From Sipunculus nudus (lineage: Eukaryota; Annelida; Sipuncula; Golfingiida; Sipunculidae), in contig CM049318.1 of NCBI GenBank assembly GCA_026874595.1, positions 17,038,241 to 17,102,240 of the forward strand: a DNA stretch of 64,000 nt, read 5' to 3'. Each line of letters begins with the position of its first letter. Positions within the stretch are counted from its first letter, which is position 1. Shown here piece by piece: positions 52,383 through 64,000 of this stretch. Position numbers and translations under genes: made by a program. The notes under the pieces were generated by a model, which did not search any database, was not told the origin of the DNA, and saw only the letters and a list, made by a program, of their open reading frames with translations.

Positions 52383-55380
52383 GAAATCATCACTGGAATG
52401 ACACATTTTCCTAAAAATACACACTGATATGACCCACAGGGACGCAGACGGGTTCCCTGGCTACACAGCAGTTCTGATTAGTGAACTTTAATATCAAAAT
52501 AAAGGGCAAAATCGTTCAATCAAAATCACAAATGTATAACTGTGGTACTTTCAAAAAGTCATTTATTGATTTCTGGGACCCATTTTACCATTTAAACACA
52601 ATTTTCTTATATTGTTATAATATATCTGATATTATTAGACTCCCGCAAGGTCAATTAATACATTATTTCTTCATAAAATGTTGCAAAAAAGCATTTATTA
52701 AGACATAATCCATTTACTTACACTTTATTTATGTTTTGCTTATTCTTTGCTTACGGCGAAATCATCACTGGAATGACACATTTTCCTAAAAATACACGCT
52801 GATATGACCCATAGGGACGCAGAAGGGTTCCCTGGCTACACAGCACTTCCGCTTTGTGAACATTAATATCAAAATAAAGGGCAAAATCGATCAATCAAAA
52901 TCACAAATGTATAATTCTGCTACTTTCAAAAAGTCATTTATTGATTTCTGGGACCCAGTTTCCTATTTTAACACAATTTACTTATATTGTTATAATATAT
53001 CTGACATTATTAGACTCCCGCAAGGTCAATTAATACATTATTTCTTCAGAAAATGTTGCAAAAAAGCATTTATTAAGACATAATCCCTTTGCGTAGACTT
53101 TGCGTGTGCTTTGCTTATTCTTTGCTTACGGCGTAATCATCACTGGAATGACACATTTTGTTAAAAATACACGCTGATATGACATATAGGGGCGCAGAAG
53201 GGTTCCCTGGCTAAACAACAGTTCCGCTTTGTGAACATTAATATCAAAATAAAGGGCAAAATCGTTCAATCAAAATCAAATGTATAATTTTGCTACCTTC
53301 AAAAAGTCGTTTATTGATTTCTTGGACCCATTTTCCTATTTTAACACAATTTACTTACATTGCTATAATATATCAGACATTATTAGACTCCCGAAAGTTC
53401 AATTAATACATTATTTCTTCATAAAATGTTGCAAAAAAAGCATTTATTAAGACATAATCCCTTTGCTTACACTTTGCTTATGCTTTACTTATTCTTTGCT
53501 TACGGCGAAATCATCACTGTAATGACACATTTTCCTAAAAATACACACTGATATGACCCACAGGGACGCAGACGGGTTCCCTGGCTACACAGCAGTTCTG
53601 ATAAGTGAACTTTAATATCAAAATAAAGGGCGAAATCGTTCAATCAAAATCGCAATTTATAACTGTGGTACTTTCAAGAAGTCATTTATTGATTTCTGGG
53701 ACCTATTTTACCATTTAAACACAATTTACTTATATTGTTATAATATATCTGACATTATTAGACTCCCGCAAGGTCAATTAATACATTATTTCTTCATAAA
53801 ATGTTGCAAAAAAGTATTTATTAAGACATAATCCCTTTGCTTACACTTTGCTGATGCTTTGCTTATTCTTTGCTTACGGCGAAATCATCATTGGAATGAC
53901 ACATTTTCCTAAAAATACACGCTGATATGACCCATAGGGACGCAGAAGTGTGCCCTGGCTACACAGCAGTTCCGCTTTGTGAACATCAATATCAAAATAA
54001 AAGGCAAAATCGTTCAATCAAAATCACAAATGTATAATTCTGCTACTTTCAAAAAGTCATTTATTGATTTCTGGGAGCCGTTTTCCTATGTTAACACAAT
54101 TTACTTACATTGTTATAATATATCTGATATTATTAGGCTCCCGCAAGGTCAATTTATACATTATTTCTTCATAAAATGTTGCAAAAAAGCATTTATTAAG
54201 ACATAATCCCTTTGCTTACACTTTGCTTATGCTTTGCTTATTCTTTGCTTACGGCGAAATCATCACTGGAATGACACATTTTCCTAAAAATACACGCTGA
54301 TATGACCCATAGGGACGCAGAAGGTTTCCCTGGCCACACAGCAGTTCCGCTTTGTGAACATTAATATCAAAATAAAGGGCAAAATCGTTCAATCAAAATC
54401 ACAAATGTATAATTCTGTTACTTTCAAAAAGTCATTTATTGATTTCTGGGACCTATTTTACCATTTAAACACAATTTACTTATATTGTTATAATATATCT
54501 GACATTATTAGACTCCCGCAAGGTCAATTAATACATTATTTCTTCATAAAATGTTGCAAAAAAGTATTTATTAAGACTTAATCCCTTTGCTTACACTTTG
54601 CAGATGCTTTGCTTATTCTTTGCTTACGGCGAAATCATCAGTGGAATGACACATTTTCCTAAAAATACACGCTGATATGACCCATAGGGACGCAGAAGGG
54701 TGCCCTGGCTACACAGCAGTTCCGCTTTGTGAACATCAATATCAAAATAAAGGGCAAAATCGTTCAATCAAAATCACAAATGTATAATTCTGCTACTTTC
54801 AAAAAGTCATTTATTGATTTCTGATAGCCGTTTTCCTATGTTAACACAATTTACTTACATTGTTATAATATATCTGATATTATTAGGCTCCCGCAAGGTC
54901 AATTTATACATTATTTCTTCATAAAATGTTGCAAAAAAGCATTTATTAAGACATAATCCCTTTGCTTACACTTTGCTTATGCTTTGCTTATTCTTTGCTT
55001 ACGGCGTAATCATCACTGGAATGACACATTTTGTTAAAAATACACGCTGATATGACATATAGGGGCGCAGAAGGGTTCCCTGGCTAAACAACAGTTCCGC
55101 TTTGTGAACATTAATATCAAAATATAGGGCAAAATCGTTCAATCAAAATCACAAATGTATAATTCTGCTACTTTCAAAAAGTCATTTATTGATTTCTGGG
55201 ACCCATTTTCCAATTTAAACACAATTTTCTTACATTGCTTTAATATTTCTGATATTATTAGAATCCCGCAATGTCAATTAATACATTATTTCTTCAGAAA
55301 ATGGTGCCAAAAAGCATTTATTAAGACATAATCCCTCTGCTTACACTTTATTTATGTTTTGCTTATTCTTTGCTTACGGC
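52383..55380 (+). repeat. HOR alpha, copy 3, eight monomers (2998 bp)
   Basis: Matches copy 2 except that two monomers (the B and the ATATAGGGC-type) are missing. The monomer at the join (frame start 54354) begins like the missing B copy, with GAAGGTTTCCCTGGCCACAC and GAACATTAATATC, and ends like the A/C chimera, with CTGTTACTTTC. The breakpoint therefore lies inside the shared sequence at about 54362-54414. Confidence 0.92.
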
Positions 55381-58300
55381 GAAATCATCACTGGAATGAC
55401 ACATTTTCCTAAAAATACACACTGATATGACCCACAGGGACGCAGACGGGTTCCCTGGCTACACAGCAGTTCTGATTAGTGAACTTTAATATCAAAATAA
55501 AGGGCAAAATCGTTCAATCAAAATCACAAATGTATAACTGTGGTACTTTCAAAAAGTCATTTATTGATTTCTGGGACCCATTTTACCATTTAAACACAAT
55601 TTTCTTATATTGTTATAATATATCTGATATTATTAGACTCCCGCAAGGTCAATTAATACATTATTTCTTCATAAAATGTTGCAAAAAAGCATTTATTAAG
55701 ACATAATCCATTTACTTACACTTTATTTATGTTTTGCTTATTCTTTGCTTACGGCGAAATCATCACTGGAATGACACATTTTCCTAAAAATACACGCTGA
55801 TATGACCCATAGGGACGCAGAAGGGTTCCCTGGCTACACAGCACTTCCGCTTTGTGAACATTAATATCAAAATAAAGGGCAAAATCGATCAATCAAAATC
55901 ACAAATGTATAATTCTGCTACTTTCAAAAAGTCATTTATTGATTTCTGGGACCCAGTTTCCTATTTTAACACAATTTACTTATATTGTTATAATATATCT
56001 GACATTATTAGACTCCCGCAAGGTCAATTAATACATTATTTCTTCAGAAAATGTTGCAAAAAAGCATTTATTAAGACATAATCCCTTTGCGTAGACTTTG
56101 CGTGTGCTTTGCTTATTCTTTGCTTACGGCGTAATCATCACTGGAATGACACATTTTGTTAAAAATACACGCTGATATGACATATAGGGGCGCAGAAGGG
56201 TTCCCTGGCTAAACAACAGTTCCGCTTTGTGAACATTAATATCAAAATAAAGGGCAAAATCGTTCAATCAAAATCAAATGTATAATTTTGCTACCTTCAA
56301 AAAGTCGTTTATTGATTTCTTGGACCCATTTTCCTATTTTAACACAATTTACTTACATTGCTATAATATATCAGACATTATTAGACTCCCGAAAGTTCAA
56401 TTAATACATTATTTCTTCATAAAATGTTGCAAAAAAAGCATTTATTAAGACATAATCCCTTTGCTTACACTTTGCTTATGCTTTACTTATTCTTTGCTTA
56501 CGGCGAAATCATCACTGTAATGACACATTTTCCTAAAAATACACACTGATATGACCCACAGGGACGCAGACGGGTTCCCTGGCTACACAGCAGTTCTGAT
56601 AAGTGAACTTTAATATCAAAATAAAGGGCGAAATCGTTCAATCAAAATCGCAATTTATAACTGTGGTACTTTCAAGAAGTCATTTATTGATTTCTGGGAC
56701 CTATTTTACCATTTAAACACAATTTACTTATATTGTTATAATATATCTGACATTATTAGACTCCCGCAAGGTCAATTAATACATTATTTCTTCATAAAAT
56801 GTTGCAAAAAAGTATTTATTAAGACATAATCCCTTTGCTTACACTTTGCTGATGCTTTGCTTATTCTTTGCTTACGGCGAAATCATCATTGGAATGACAC
56901 ATTTTCCTAAAAATACACGCTGATATGACCCATAGGGACGCAGAAGTGTGCCCTGGCTACACAGCAGTTCCGCTTTGTGAACATCAATATCAAAATAAAA
57001 GGCAAAATCGTTCAATCAAAATCACAAATGTATAATTCTGCTACTTTCAAAAAGTCATTTATTGATTTCTGGGAGCCGTTTTCCTATGTTAACACAATTT
57101 ACTTACATTGTTATAATATATCTGATATTATTAGGCTCCCGCAAGGTCAATTTATACATTATTTCTTCATAAAATGTTGCAAAAAAGCATTTATTAAGAC
57201 ATAATCCCTTTGCTTACACTTTGCTTATGCTTTGCTTATTCTTTGCTTACGGCGAAATCATCACTGGAATGACACATTTTCCTAAAAATACACGCTGATA
57301 TGACCCATAGGGACGCAGAAGGTTTCCCTGGCCACACAGCAGTTCCGCTTTGTGAACATTAATATCAAAATAAAGGGCAAAATCGTTCAATCAAAATCAC
57401 AAATGTATAATTTTCCTACTTAATAAAAGTCATTTATTGATTTCTGGGACCCATTTTCCAATTTAAACACAATTTTCTTACATTGCTTTAATATTTCTGA
57501 TATTATTAGAATCCCTCAATGTCAATTAATACATTATTTCTTCAGAAAATGGTGCCAAAAAGCATTTATTAAGACATAATCCCTTTGCTTACACTTTATT
57601 TATGTTTTGCTTATTCTTTGCTTACGGTGAAGTCATCACTGGAATGACACATTTTCCTAAAAAATACACGCTGATATGACCCATAGGGACGCAGAAGGGT
57701 TCACTGGCTACACAGCACTTCCGCTTTGTGAACATTAATATCAAAATATAGGGCAAAATCGTTCAATCAAAATCACAAATGTATAATTCTGCTACTTTCA
57801 AAAAGTCATTTATTGATTTCTTGGACCCATTTTCCTATTTTAACACAATTTACTTACATTGTTATAATATATCTGACATTATTAGACTCCCGCAAGGTCA
57901 ATTAATACATTATTTCTTTATAAAATGTTCCAAAAAAGCATTTATTAAGACTTAATCCCTTTGCTTACACTTTGCTTATGCTTTGCTTATTCTTTGCTTA
58001 CGGCGAAATCATCTCTGGAATGACACATTTTCCTAAAAATACACGCGGATATGACCCATAGGGACGCAGAAGGGTGCCCTGGCTACACAGCAGTTCCGCT
58101 TTGTGAAAATCAATATCAAAATAAAGGGCAAAATCGTTCAATCAAAATCACAAATGTATAATTCTGTTACTTTCAAAAAGTCATTTATTGATTTCTGGGA
58201 CCTATTTTACCATTTAAACACAATTTACTTATATTGTTATAATATATCTGACATTATTAGACTCCCGCAAGGTCAATTAATACATTATTTCTTCATAAAA

Positions 58301-58754
58301 TGTTCCAAAAAAGTATTTATTAAGACTTAATCCCTTTGCTTACACTTTGCAGATGCTTTGCTTATTCTTTGCTTACGGCGAAATCATCACTGGAATGACA
58401 CATTTTCCTAAAAATACACGCTGATATGACCCATAGGGACGCAGAAGTGTGCCCTGGCTACACAGCAGTTCCGCTTTGTGAACATCAATATCAAAATAAA
58501 GGGCAAAATCGTTCAATCAAAATCACAAATGTATAATTCTGCTACTTTCAAAAAGTCATTTATTGATTTCTGATAGCCGTTTTCCTATGTTAACACAATT
58601 TACTTACATTGTTATAATATATCTGATATTATTAGGCTCCCGCAAGGTCAATTTATACATTATTTCTTCATAAAATGTTGCAAAAAAGCATTTATTAAGA
58701 CATAATCCCTTTGCTTACACTTTGCTTATGCTTTGCTTATTCTTTGCTTACGGC
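55381..58754 (+). repeat. HOR alpha, copy 4, nine monomers
   Basis: Nine monomers in alpha order including the B and ATATAGGGC-type copies, but lacking the final A/B chimera. It shares with copy 3 AAATAAAAGGCAAAATCG (near 56993) and GTACTTTCAAGAAG (near 56670), which copy 2 lacks. Copies 3 and 4 are thus each other's closest relatives. Confidence 0.9.
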
Positions 58755-59506
58755 GAAATCATCACTGGAATGACACATTTTCCTAAAAATACACGCTGAT
58801 ATGACCCATAGGGACGCAGAAGGTTTCCCTGGCCACACAGCAGTTCCGCTTTGTGAACATTAATATCAAAATAAAGGGCAAAATCGTTCAATCAAAATCA
58901 CAAATGTATAATTTTCCTACTTAATAAAAGTCATTTATTGATTTCTGGGACCCATTTTCCAATTTAAACACAATTTTCTTACATTGCTTTAATATTTCTG
59001 ATATTATTAGAATCCCGCAATGTCAATTAATACATTATTTCTTCAGAAAATGGTGCCAAAAAGCATTTATTAAGACATAATCCCTTTGCTTACACTTTAT
59101 TTATGTTTTGCTTATTCTTTGCTTACGGTGAAGTCATCACTGGAATGACACATTTTCCTAAAAAAATACACGCTGATATGACCCATAGGGACGCAGAAGG
59201 GTTCACTGGCTACACAGCACTTCCGCTTTGTGAACATTAATATCAAAATATAGGGCAAAATCGTTCAATCAAAATCACAAATGTATAATTCTGCTACTTT
59301 CAAAAAGTCATTTATTGATTTCTTGGACCCATTTTCCTATTTTAACACAATTTACTTACATTGTTATAATATATCTGACATTATTAGACTCCCGCAAGGT
59401 CAATTAATACATTATTTCTTTATAAAATGTTCCAAAAAAGCATTTATTAAGACTTAATCCCTTTGCTTACACTTTGCTTATGCTTTGCTTATTCTTTGCT
59501 TACGGC
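58755..59506 (+). repeat. B plus ATATAGGGC-type dimer
   Basis: Two monomers that repeat 57257-58004 at an offset of about 1500 bp, including GAAGGTTTCCCTGGCCACAC. The second differs by one extra A in CCTAAAAAAATACACG (near 59160). They link alpha copy 4 to the following long duplicate. Confidence 0.85.
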
Positions 59507-62500
59507 GAAATCATCACTGGAATGACACATTTTCCTAAAAATACACGCGGATATGACCCATAGGGACGCAGAAGGGTGCCCTGGCTACACAGCAGTTCCG
59601 CTTTGTGAAAATCAATATCAAAATAAAGGGCAAAATCGTTCAATCAAAATCACAAATGTATAATTCTGCTACTTTCAAAAAGTCATTTATTGCCTTCTGG
59701 GACCCGTTTTCCTATGTTAACACAATTTACTTACATTGTTATAATATATCTGATATTATTAGGCTCCCGCAAGGTCAATTTATACATTATTTCTTCATAA
59801 AATGTTGCAAAAAAGCATTTATTAAGACATAATCCCTTTGCTTACACTTTGCTTATGCTTTGCTTATTCTTTGCTTACGGCGAAATCATCACTGGAATGA
59901 CACATTTTCATAAAAATACACGCTGATATGACCCATAGGGACGCAGAAGGTTTCCCTGGCTACACAGCAGTTCCGCTTTGTGAACATTAATATCAAAATA
60001 AAGGGCAAAATCGTTCAATCAAAATCACAAATGTATAATTTTCCTACTTAATAAAAGTCATTTATTGATTTCTGGGACCCATTTTTCAATTTAAACACAA
60101 TTTTCTTTCATTGCTTTAATATTTCTGATATTATTAGAATCCCGCAATGTCAATTAATACATTATTTCTTCAGAAATTGGTGCCAAAAAGCATTTATTAA
60201 GACATAATCCCTTTGCTTACACTTTATTTATGTTTTGCTTATTCTTTGCTTACGGCGAAATCATCACTGGAATGACACATTTTCCTAAAAATACACACTG
60301 ATATGACTCACAGGGACGCAGACGGGTTCCCTGGCTACACAGCAGTTCTGATTAGTGAACTTTAATATCAAAATAAAGGGCAAAATCGTTCAATCAAAAT
60401 CACAAATGTATAACTGTGGTACTTTCAAAAAGTCATTTATTGATTTCTGGGACCCGTTTTCCTATGTTAACACAATTTACTTACATTGTTATAATATATC
60501 TGATATTATTAGGCTCCCGCAAGGTCAATTTATACATTATTTCTTCATAAAATGTTGCAAAAAAGCATTTATTAAGACATAATCCCTTTGCTTACACTTT
60601 GCTTATGCTTTGCTTATTCTTTGCTTACGGCGAAATCATCACTGGAATGACACATTTTCATAAAAATACACGCTGATATGACCCATAGGGACGCAGAAGG
60701 TTTCCCTGGCTACACAGCAGTTCCGCTTTGTGAACATTAATATCAAAATAAAGGGCAAAATCGTTCAATCAAAATCACAAATGTATAATTTTCCTACTTA
60801 ATAAAAGTCATTTATTGATTTCTGGGACCCATTTTTCAATTTAAACACAATTTTCTTTCATTGCTTTAATATTTCTGATATTATTAGAATCCCGCAATGT
60901 CAATTAATACATTATTTCTTCAGAAATTGGTGCCAAAAAGCATTTATTAAGACATAATCCCTTTGCTTACACTTTATTTATGTTTTGCTTATTCTTTGCT
61001 TACGGCGAAATCATCACTGGAATGACACATTTTCCTAAAAATACACACTGATATGACCCACAGGGACGCAGACGGGTTCCCTGGCTACACAGCAGTTCTG
61101 ATTAGTGAACTTTAATATCAAAATAAAGGGCAAAATCGTTCAATCAAAAATGTATAACTGTGGTACTTTCAAAAAGTCATTTATTGATTTCTGGGACCCA
61201 TTTTACCATTGAAACACAATTTACTTATATTGTTATAATATATCTGATATTATTAGACTCCCGCAAGGTCAATTAATACATTATTTCTTCATAAAATGTT
61301 GCAAAAAAGCATTTATTAAGACATAATCCCTTTGCTTACACTTTGCTTATGCTTTGCTTATTCTTTGCTTACGGCGAATTCATCACTGGAATGACACATT
61401 TTCCTAAAAATACACGCGGATATGACCCATAGGGACGCAGAAGGGTGCCCTGGCTACACAGCACTTCCGCTTTGTGAACATCAATATCAAAATAAAGGGC
61501 AAAATCGTTCAATCAAAATCACAAATGTATAATTCTGCTACTTTCAAAAAGTCATTTATTGATTTCTGGGACCCGTTTTCCTATGTTAACACAATTTACT
61601 TACATTGTTATAATATATCTGATATTATTAGGCTTCCGCAAGGTCAATTTATACATTATTTCTTCATAAAATGTTGCAAAAAAGCATTTATTAAGACATA
61701 ATCCCTTTGCTTACACTTTGCTTATTCTTTGCTTATTCTTTGCTTACGGCGAAATCATCACTGGAATGACACATTTTCCTAAAAATACACGCGGATATGA
61801 CCCATAGGGACGCAGAAGGGTGCCCTGGCTACACAGCAGTTCCGCTTTGTGAAAATCAATATCAAAATAAAGGGCGAAATCGTTCAATCAAAATCACAAA
61901 TGTATAATTCTGCTACTTTCAAAAAGTCATTTATTGATTTCTGGGACCCGTTTTCCTATGTTAACACAATTTACTTACATTGCTATTATATATCTGATAT
62001 TATTAGGCTCCCGCAAGGTCAATTTATACATTATTTCTTCATAAAATGTTGCAAAAAAGCATTGATTAAGACTTAATCCCTTTGCTTACACTCTGCTTAT
62101 GCTTTGCTTATTCTTTGCTTACGGCGAAATCATCACTGGAATGACACATTTTCCTAAAAATACACGCTGGTATGACCCATAGGGACGCAGAAGGGTTCCC
62201 TGGCTACACAGCAGTTCCGCTTTGTGAATATTAATATCAAAATAAAGGGCAAAATCGTTCAATCAAAATCACAAATGTATAATTCTCCTACTTAATAAAA
62301 GTCATTTCTTGATTTCTGGGACCCATTTTCCAATTTAAACACAATTTTCTTACATTGCTTTAATATTTCTGATATTATTAGAATCCCGCAATGTCAATTA
62401 ATACATTATTTCTTAAGAAAATGGTGCCAAAAAGCATTTATTAAGACATAATCCCTTTGCTTACACTTTATTTATGTTTTGCTTATTCATTGCTTACGGC

Positions 62501-64000
62501 GAAATCATCACTGGAATGACACATTTTCCTAAAAATACACACTGATATGACCCACAGGGACGCAGACGGGTTCCCTGGCTACACAGCAGTTCTGATTAGT
62601 GAACTTTAATATCAAAATAAAGGGCAAAATCGTTCAATCAAAATCACAAATGTATAACTGTGGTACTTTCAAAAAGTCATTTATTGATTTCTGGGACCCA
62701 TTTTACCATTTAAACACAATTTTCTTATATTGTTATAATATATCTGATATTATTAGACTCCCGCAAGGTCAATTAATACATTATTTCTTCATAAAATGTT
62801 GCAAAAAAGCATTTATTAAGACATAATCCATTTACTTACACTTTATATATGTTTTGCTTATTCTTTGCTTACGGCGAAATCATCACTGGAATGAGACATT
62901 TTCCTAAAAATACACGCTGATATGACCCATAGGGACGCAGAAGGGTTCACTGGCTACACAGCACTTCCGCTTTGTGAACATTAATATCAAAATAAAGGGC
63001 AAAATCGTTCAATCAAAATCAAATGTATAATTTTGCTACCTTCAAAAAGTCATTTATTGATTTCTTGGACCCATTTTCCTATTTTAACACAATTTACTTA
63101 CATTGCTATAATATATCAGACATTATTAGACTCCCGAAAGTTCAATTAATACATTATTTCTTCATAAAATGTTGCAAAAAAAGCATTTATTAAGACATAA
63201 TCCCTTTGCTTACACTTTATTTATGTTTTGCTTATTCATTGCTTACGGCGAAATCATCACTGGAATGACACATTTTCCTAAAAATACACGCTGATATGAC
63301 CCATAGGGACGCAGAAGGGTTCACTGGCTACACAGCACTTCCGCTTTGTGAACATTAATATCAAAATAAAGGGCAAAAATCGATCAATCAAAATCACAAA
63401 TGTATAATTCTGCTACTTTCAAAAAGTCATTTATTGATTTCTGGGACCCGTTTTCCTATGTTAACACAATTTACTTACATTGCTATAATATATCTGATAT
63501 TATTAGGCTCCCGCAAGGTCAATTTATACATTATTTCTTTATAAAATGTTCCAAAAAAGCATTTATTAAGACTTAATCCCTTTGCTTACACTTTGCTTAT
63601 GCTTTGCTTATTCTTTGCTTACGGCGAAATCATCACTGGAATGACACATTTTCCTAAAAATACACGCGGATATGACCCATAGGGACGCAGAAGGGTGCCC
63701 TGGCTACACAGCACTTCCGCTTTGTGAACATCAATATCAAAATAAAGGGCAAAATCGTTCAATCAAAATCACAAATGTATAATTCTGCTACTTTCAAAAA
63801 GTCATTTATTGATTTCTGGGACCCGTTTTCCTATGTTAACACAATTTACTTACATTGTTATAATATATCTGATATTATTAGGCTTCCGCAAGGTCAATTT
63901 ATACATTATTTCTTCATAAAATGTTGCAAAAAAGCATTTATTAAGACATAATCCCTTTGCTTACACTTTGCTTATTCTTTGCTTATTCTTTGCTTACGGC
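59507..64000 (+). repeat. Second copy of the 41.1-46.0 kb block (cut by window end)
   Basis: The monomer order and private variants match 41135-46010: TTGCCTTCTGGG, GATATGACTCACAGGG, the C/A chimera, TTACCATTGAAAC, GGCGAATTCATCAC, TTTGTGAATATTAATATC and GGGCAAAAATCG. The offset is 18372 bp up to the C copy and 17990 bp afterwards. The ATATAGGGC monomer (43108) is missing here and a 6-bp deletion lies near 61148. The window ends within a monomer. Confidence 0.92.

Larger units (their letters stand above)
3429..64000 (+). repeat. Satellite array, ~161 head-to-tail monomers of ~375 bp
   Basis: One AT-rich monomer is repeated without interruption to the window end. Fixed landmarks in order are: TTATTTCTTCAGAAAATG; AAAAAGCATTTATTAAGACA; four 11-bp units CTTTGCTTANN; TACGGCGAAATCATCACTGG; AATGACACATTTTCCTAAAA; GATATGACCCATAGGGACGC; CTACACAGCAGTTCCGCTTT; AATATCAAAATAAAGGGCAA; TCAATCAAAATCACAAATG; the class-specific segment; GTCATTTATTGATTTCTGGG; and TTATAATATATCTGA. 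Landmark-to-landmark spacing is mostly 374-376 bp, with small indel outliers (for example about 360, 364 and 382). All copies are on the + strand. I cannot name the family. A role in a centromere, pericentromere or other heterochromatin is possible but not shown by the sequence. Confidence 0.98.

Noticed and set aside
4652-63951. Dozens of repeated 60-103 codon frames in the satellite treated as a gene family
   Set aside because: They are the same segment of successive tandem monomers. Those I inspected begin with GTG or other non-ATG codons, and whole monomer classes share stops or frameshifts in the frame. There is no sign of coding constraint.
3429-64000. CRISPR array
   Set aside because: The repeats are contiguous 375-bp monomers with no short direct repeats separated by unique spacers, and the flank has no cas genes.
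3429-64000. CENP-B box in the monomer
   Set aside because: I found no match to the NTTCGNNNNANNCGGGN pattern on either strand of the consensus. The closest segments lack the required spacing.
3429-64000. Polyadenylation signals from AATAAA once per monomer
   Set aside because: The AATAAA in AAAATAAAGGGC is part of an AT-rich repeat with no gene upstream. Its recurrence follows from the tandem structure.

Overview
This window is almost entirely one eukaryotic satellite DNA array. Bases 1 to about 2430 are a single-copy-looking, AT-rich flank. It holds an (AT)n microsatellite, a short 16-bp tandem repeat, two small hairpins and a tRNA-like Pol III promoter (probably the head of a SINE or a tRNA pseudogene). 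From about 2431 to the end at 64000 everything is built from one repeat of about 375 bp. I see no supportable protein-coding gene on either strand. Long tandem repeats, no dense coding, a tRNA-derived element and a microsatellite point to a eukaryotic nuclear genome, probably an animal and perhaps a marine invertebrate; the taxon is a guess, because I do not recognise the monomer family.

The array boundary (2431-3428) is a mosaic of degraded monomer pieces whose orientation flips four times and which include a roughly 180-bp inverted repeat. From 3429 onward all copies lie on the + strand, about 161 monomers without any visible foreign insertion. Three main classes can be told apart around the middle of the monomer. 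Class A reads CTGCTACTTTCAAAAAG. Class B reads CTCCTACTTAATAAAAG together with AGAATCCCGCAATG. Class C reads ACTGTGGTACTTTC together with TTACCATTTAAAC. Class D is a variant of A with CCAGTTTCCTATTTT, and many copies are chimeras. Each monomer also carries a 44-bp block of four 11-bp subrepeats (CTTTGCTTANN).

Organisation changes along the array. At 3.4-11 kb the monomers are the most diverged, with only a local A-C dimer. At 11.06-16.3 kb there are two tandem, nearly identical copies of a seven-monomer, 2609-bp higher-order repeat (HOR). At 16.3-25.4 kb a phrase of the form A-D-B-B(insertion) recurs. At 25.4-31 kb a phrase of four to five monomers recurs. At 31-64 kb nested HORs of 5, 6 and 10 monomers (1874, 2249 and 3749 bp) are themselves repeated as multi-kilobase blocks, with duplications and deletions of whole monomers. 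This fits repeated unequal exchange with local amplification, the interior being more homogeneous than the edge. The 75-codon open frames that recur in class A monomers begin with GTG, share their stop, and are by-products of a period divisible by three; they are not annotated as genes. The right end of the window cuts through a monomer, so the array continues beyond it.
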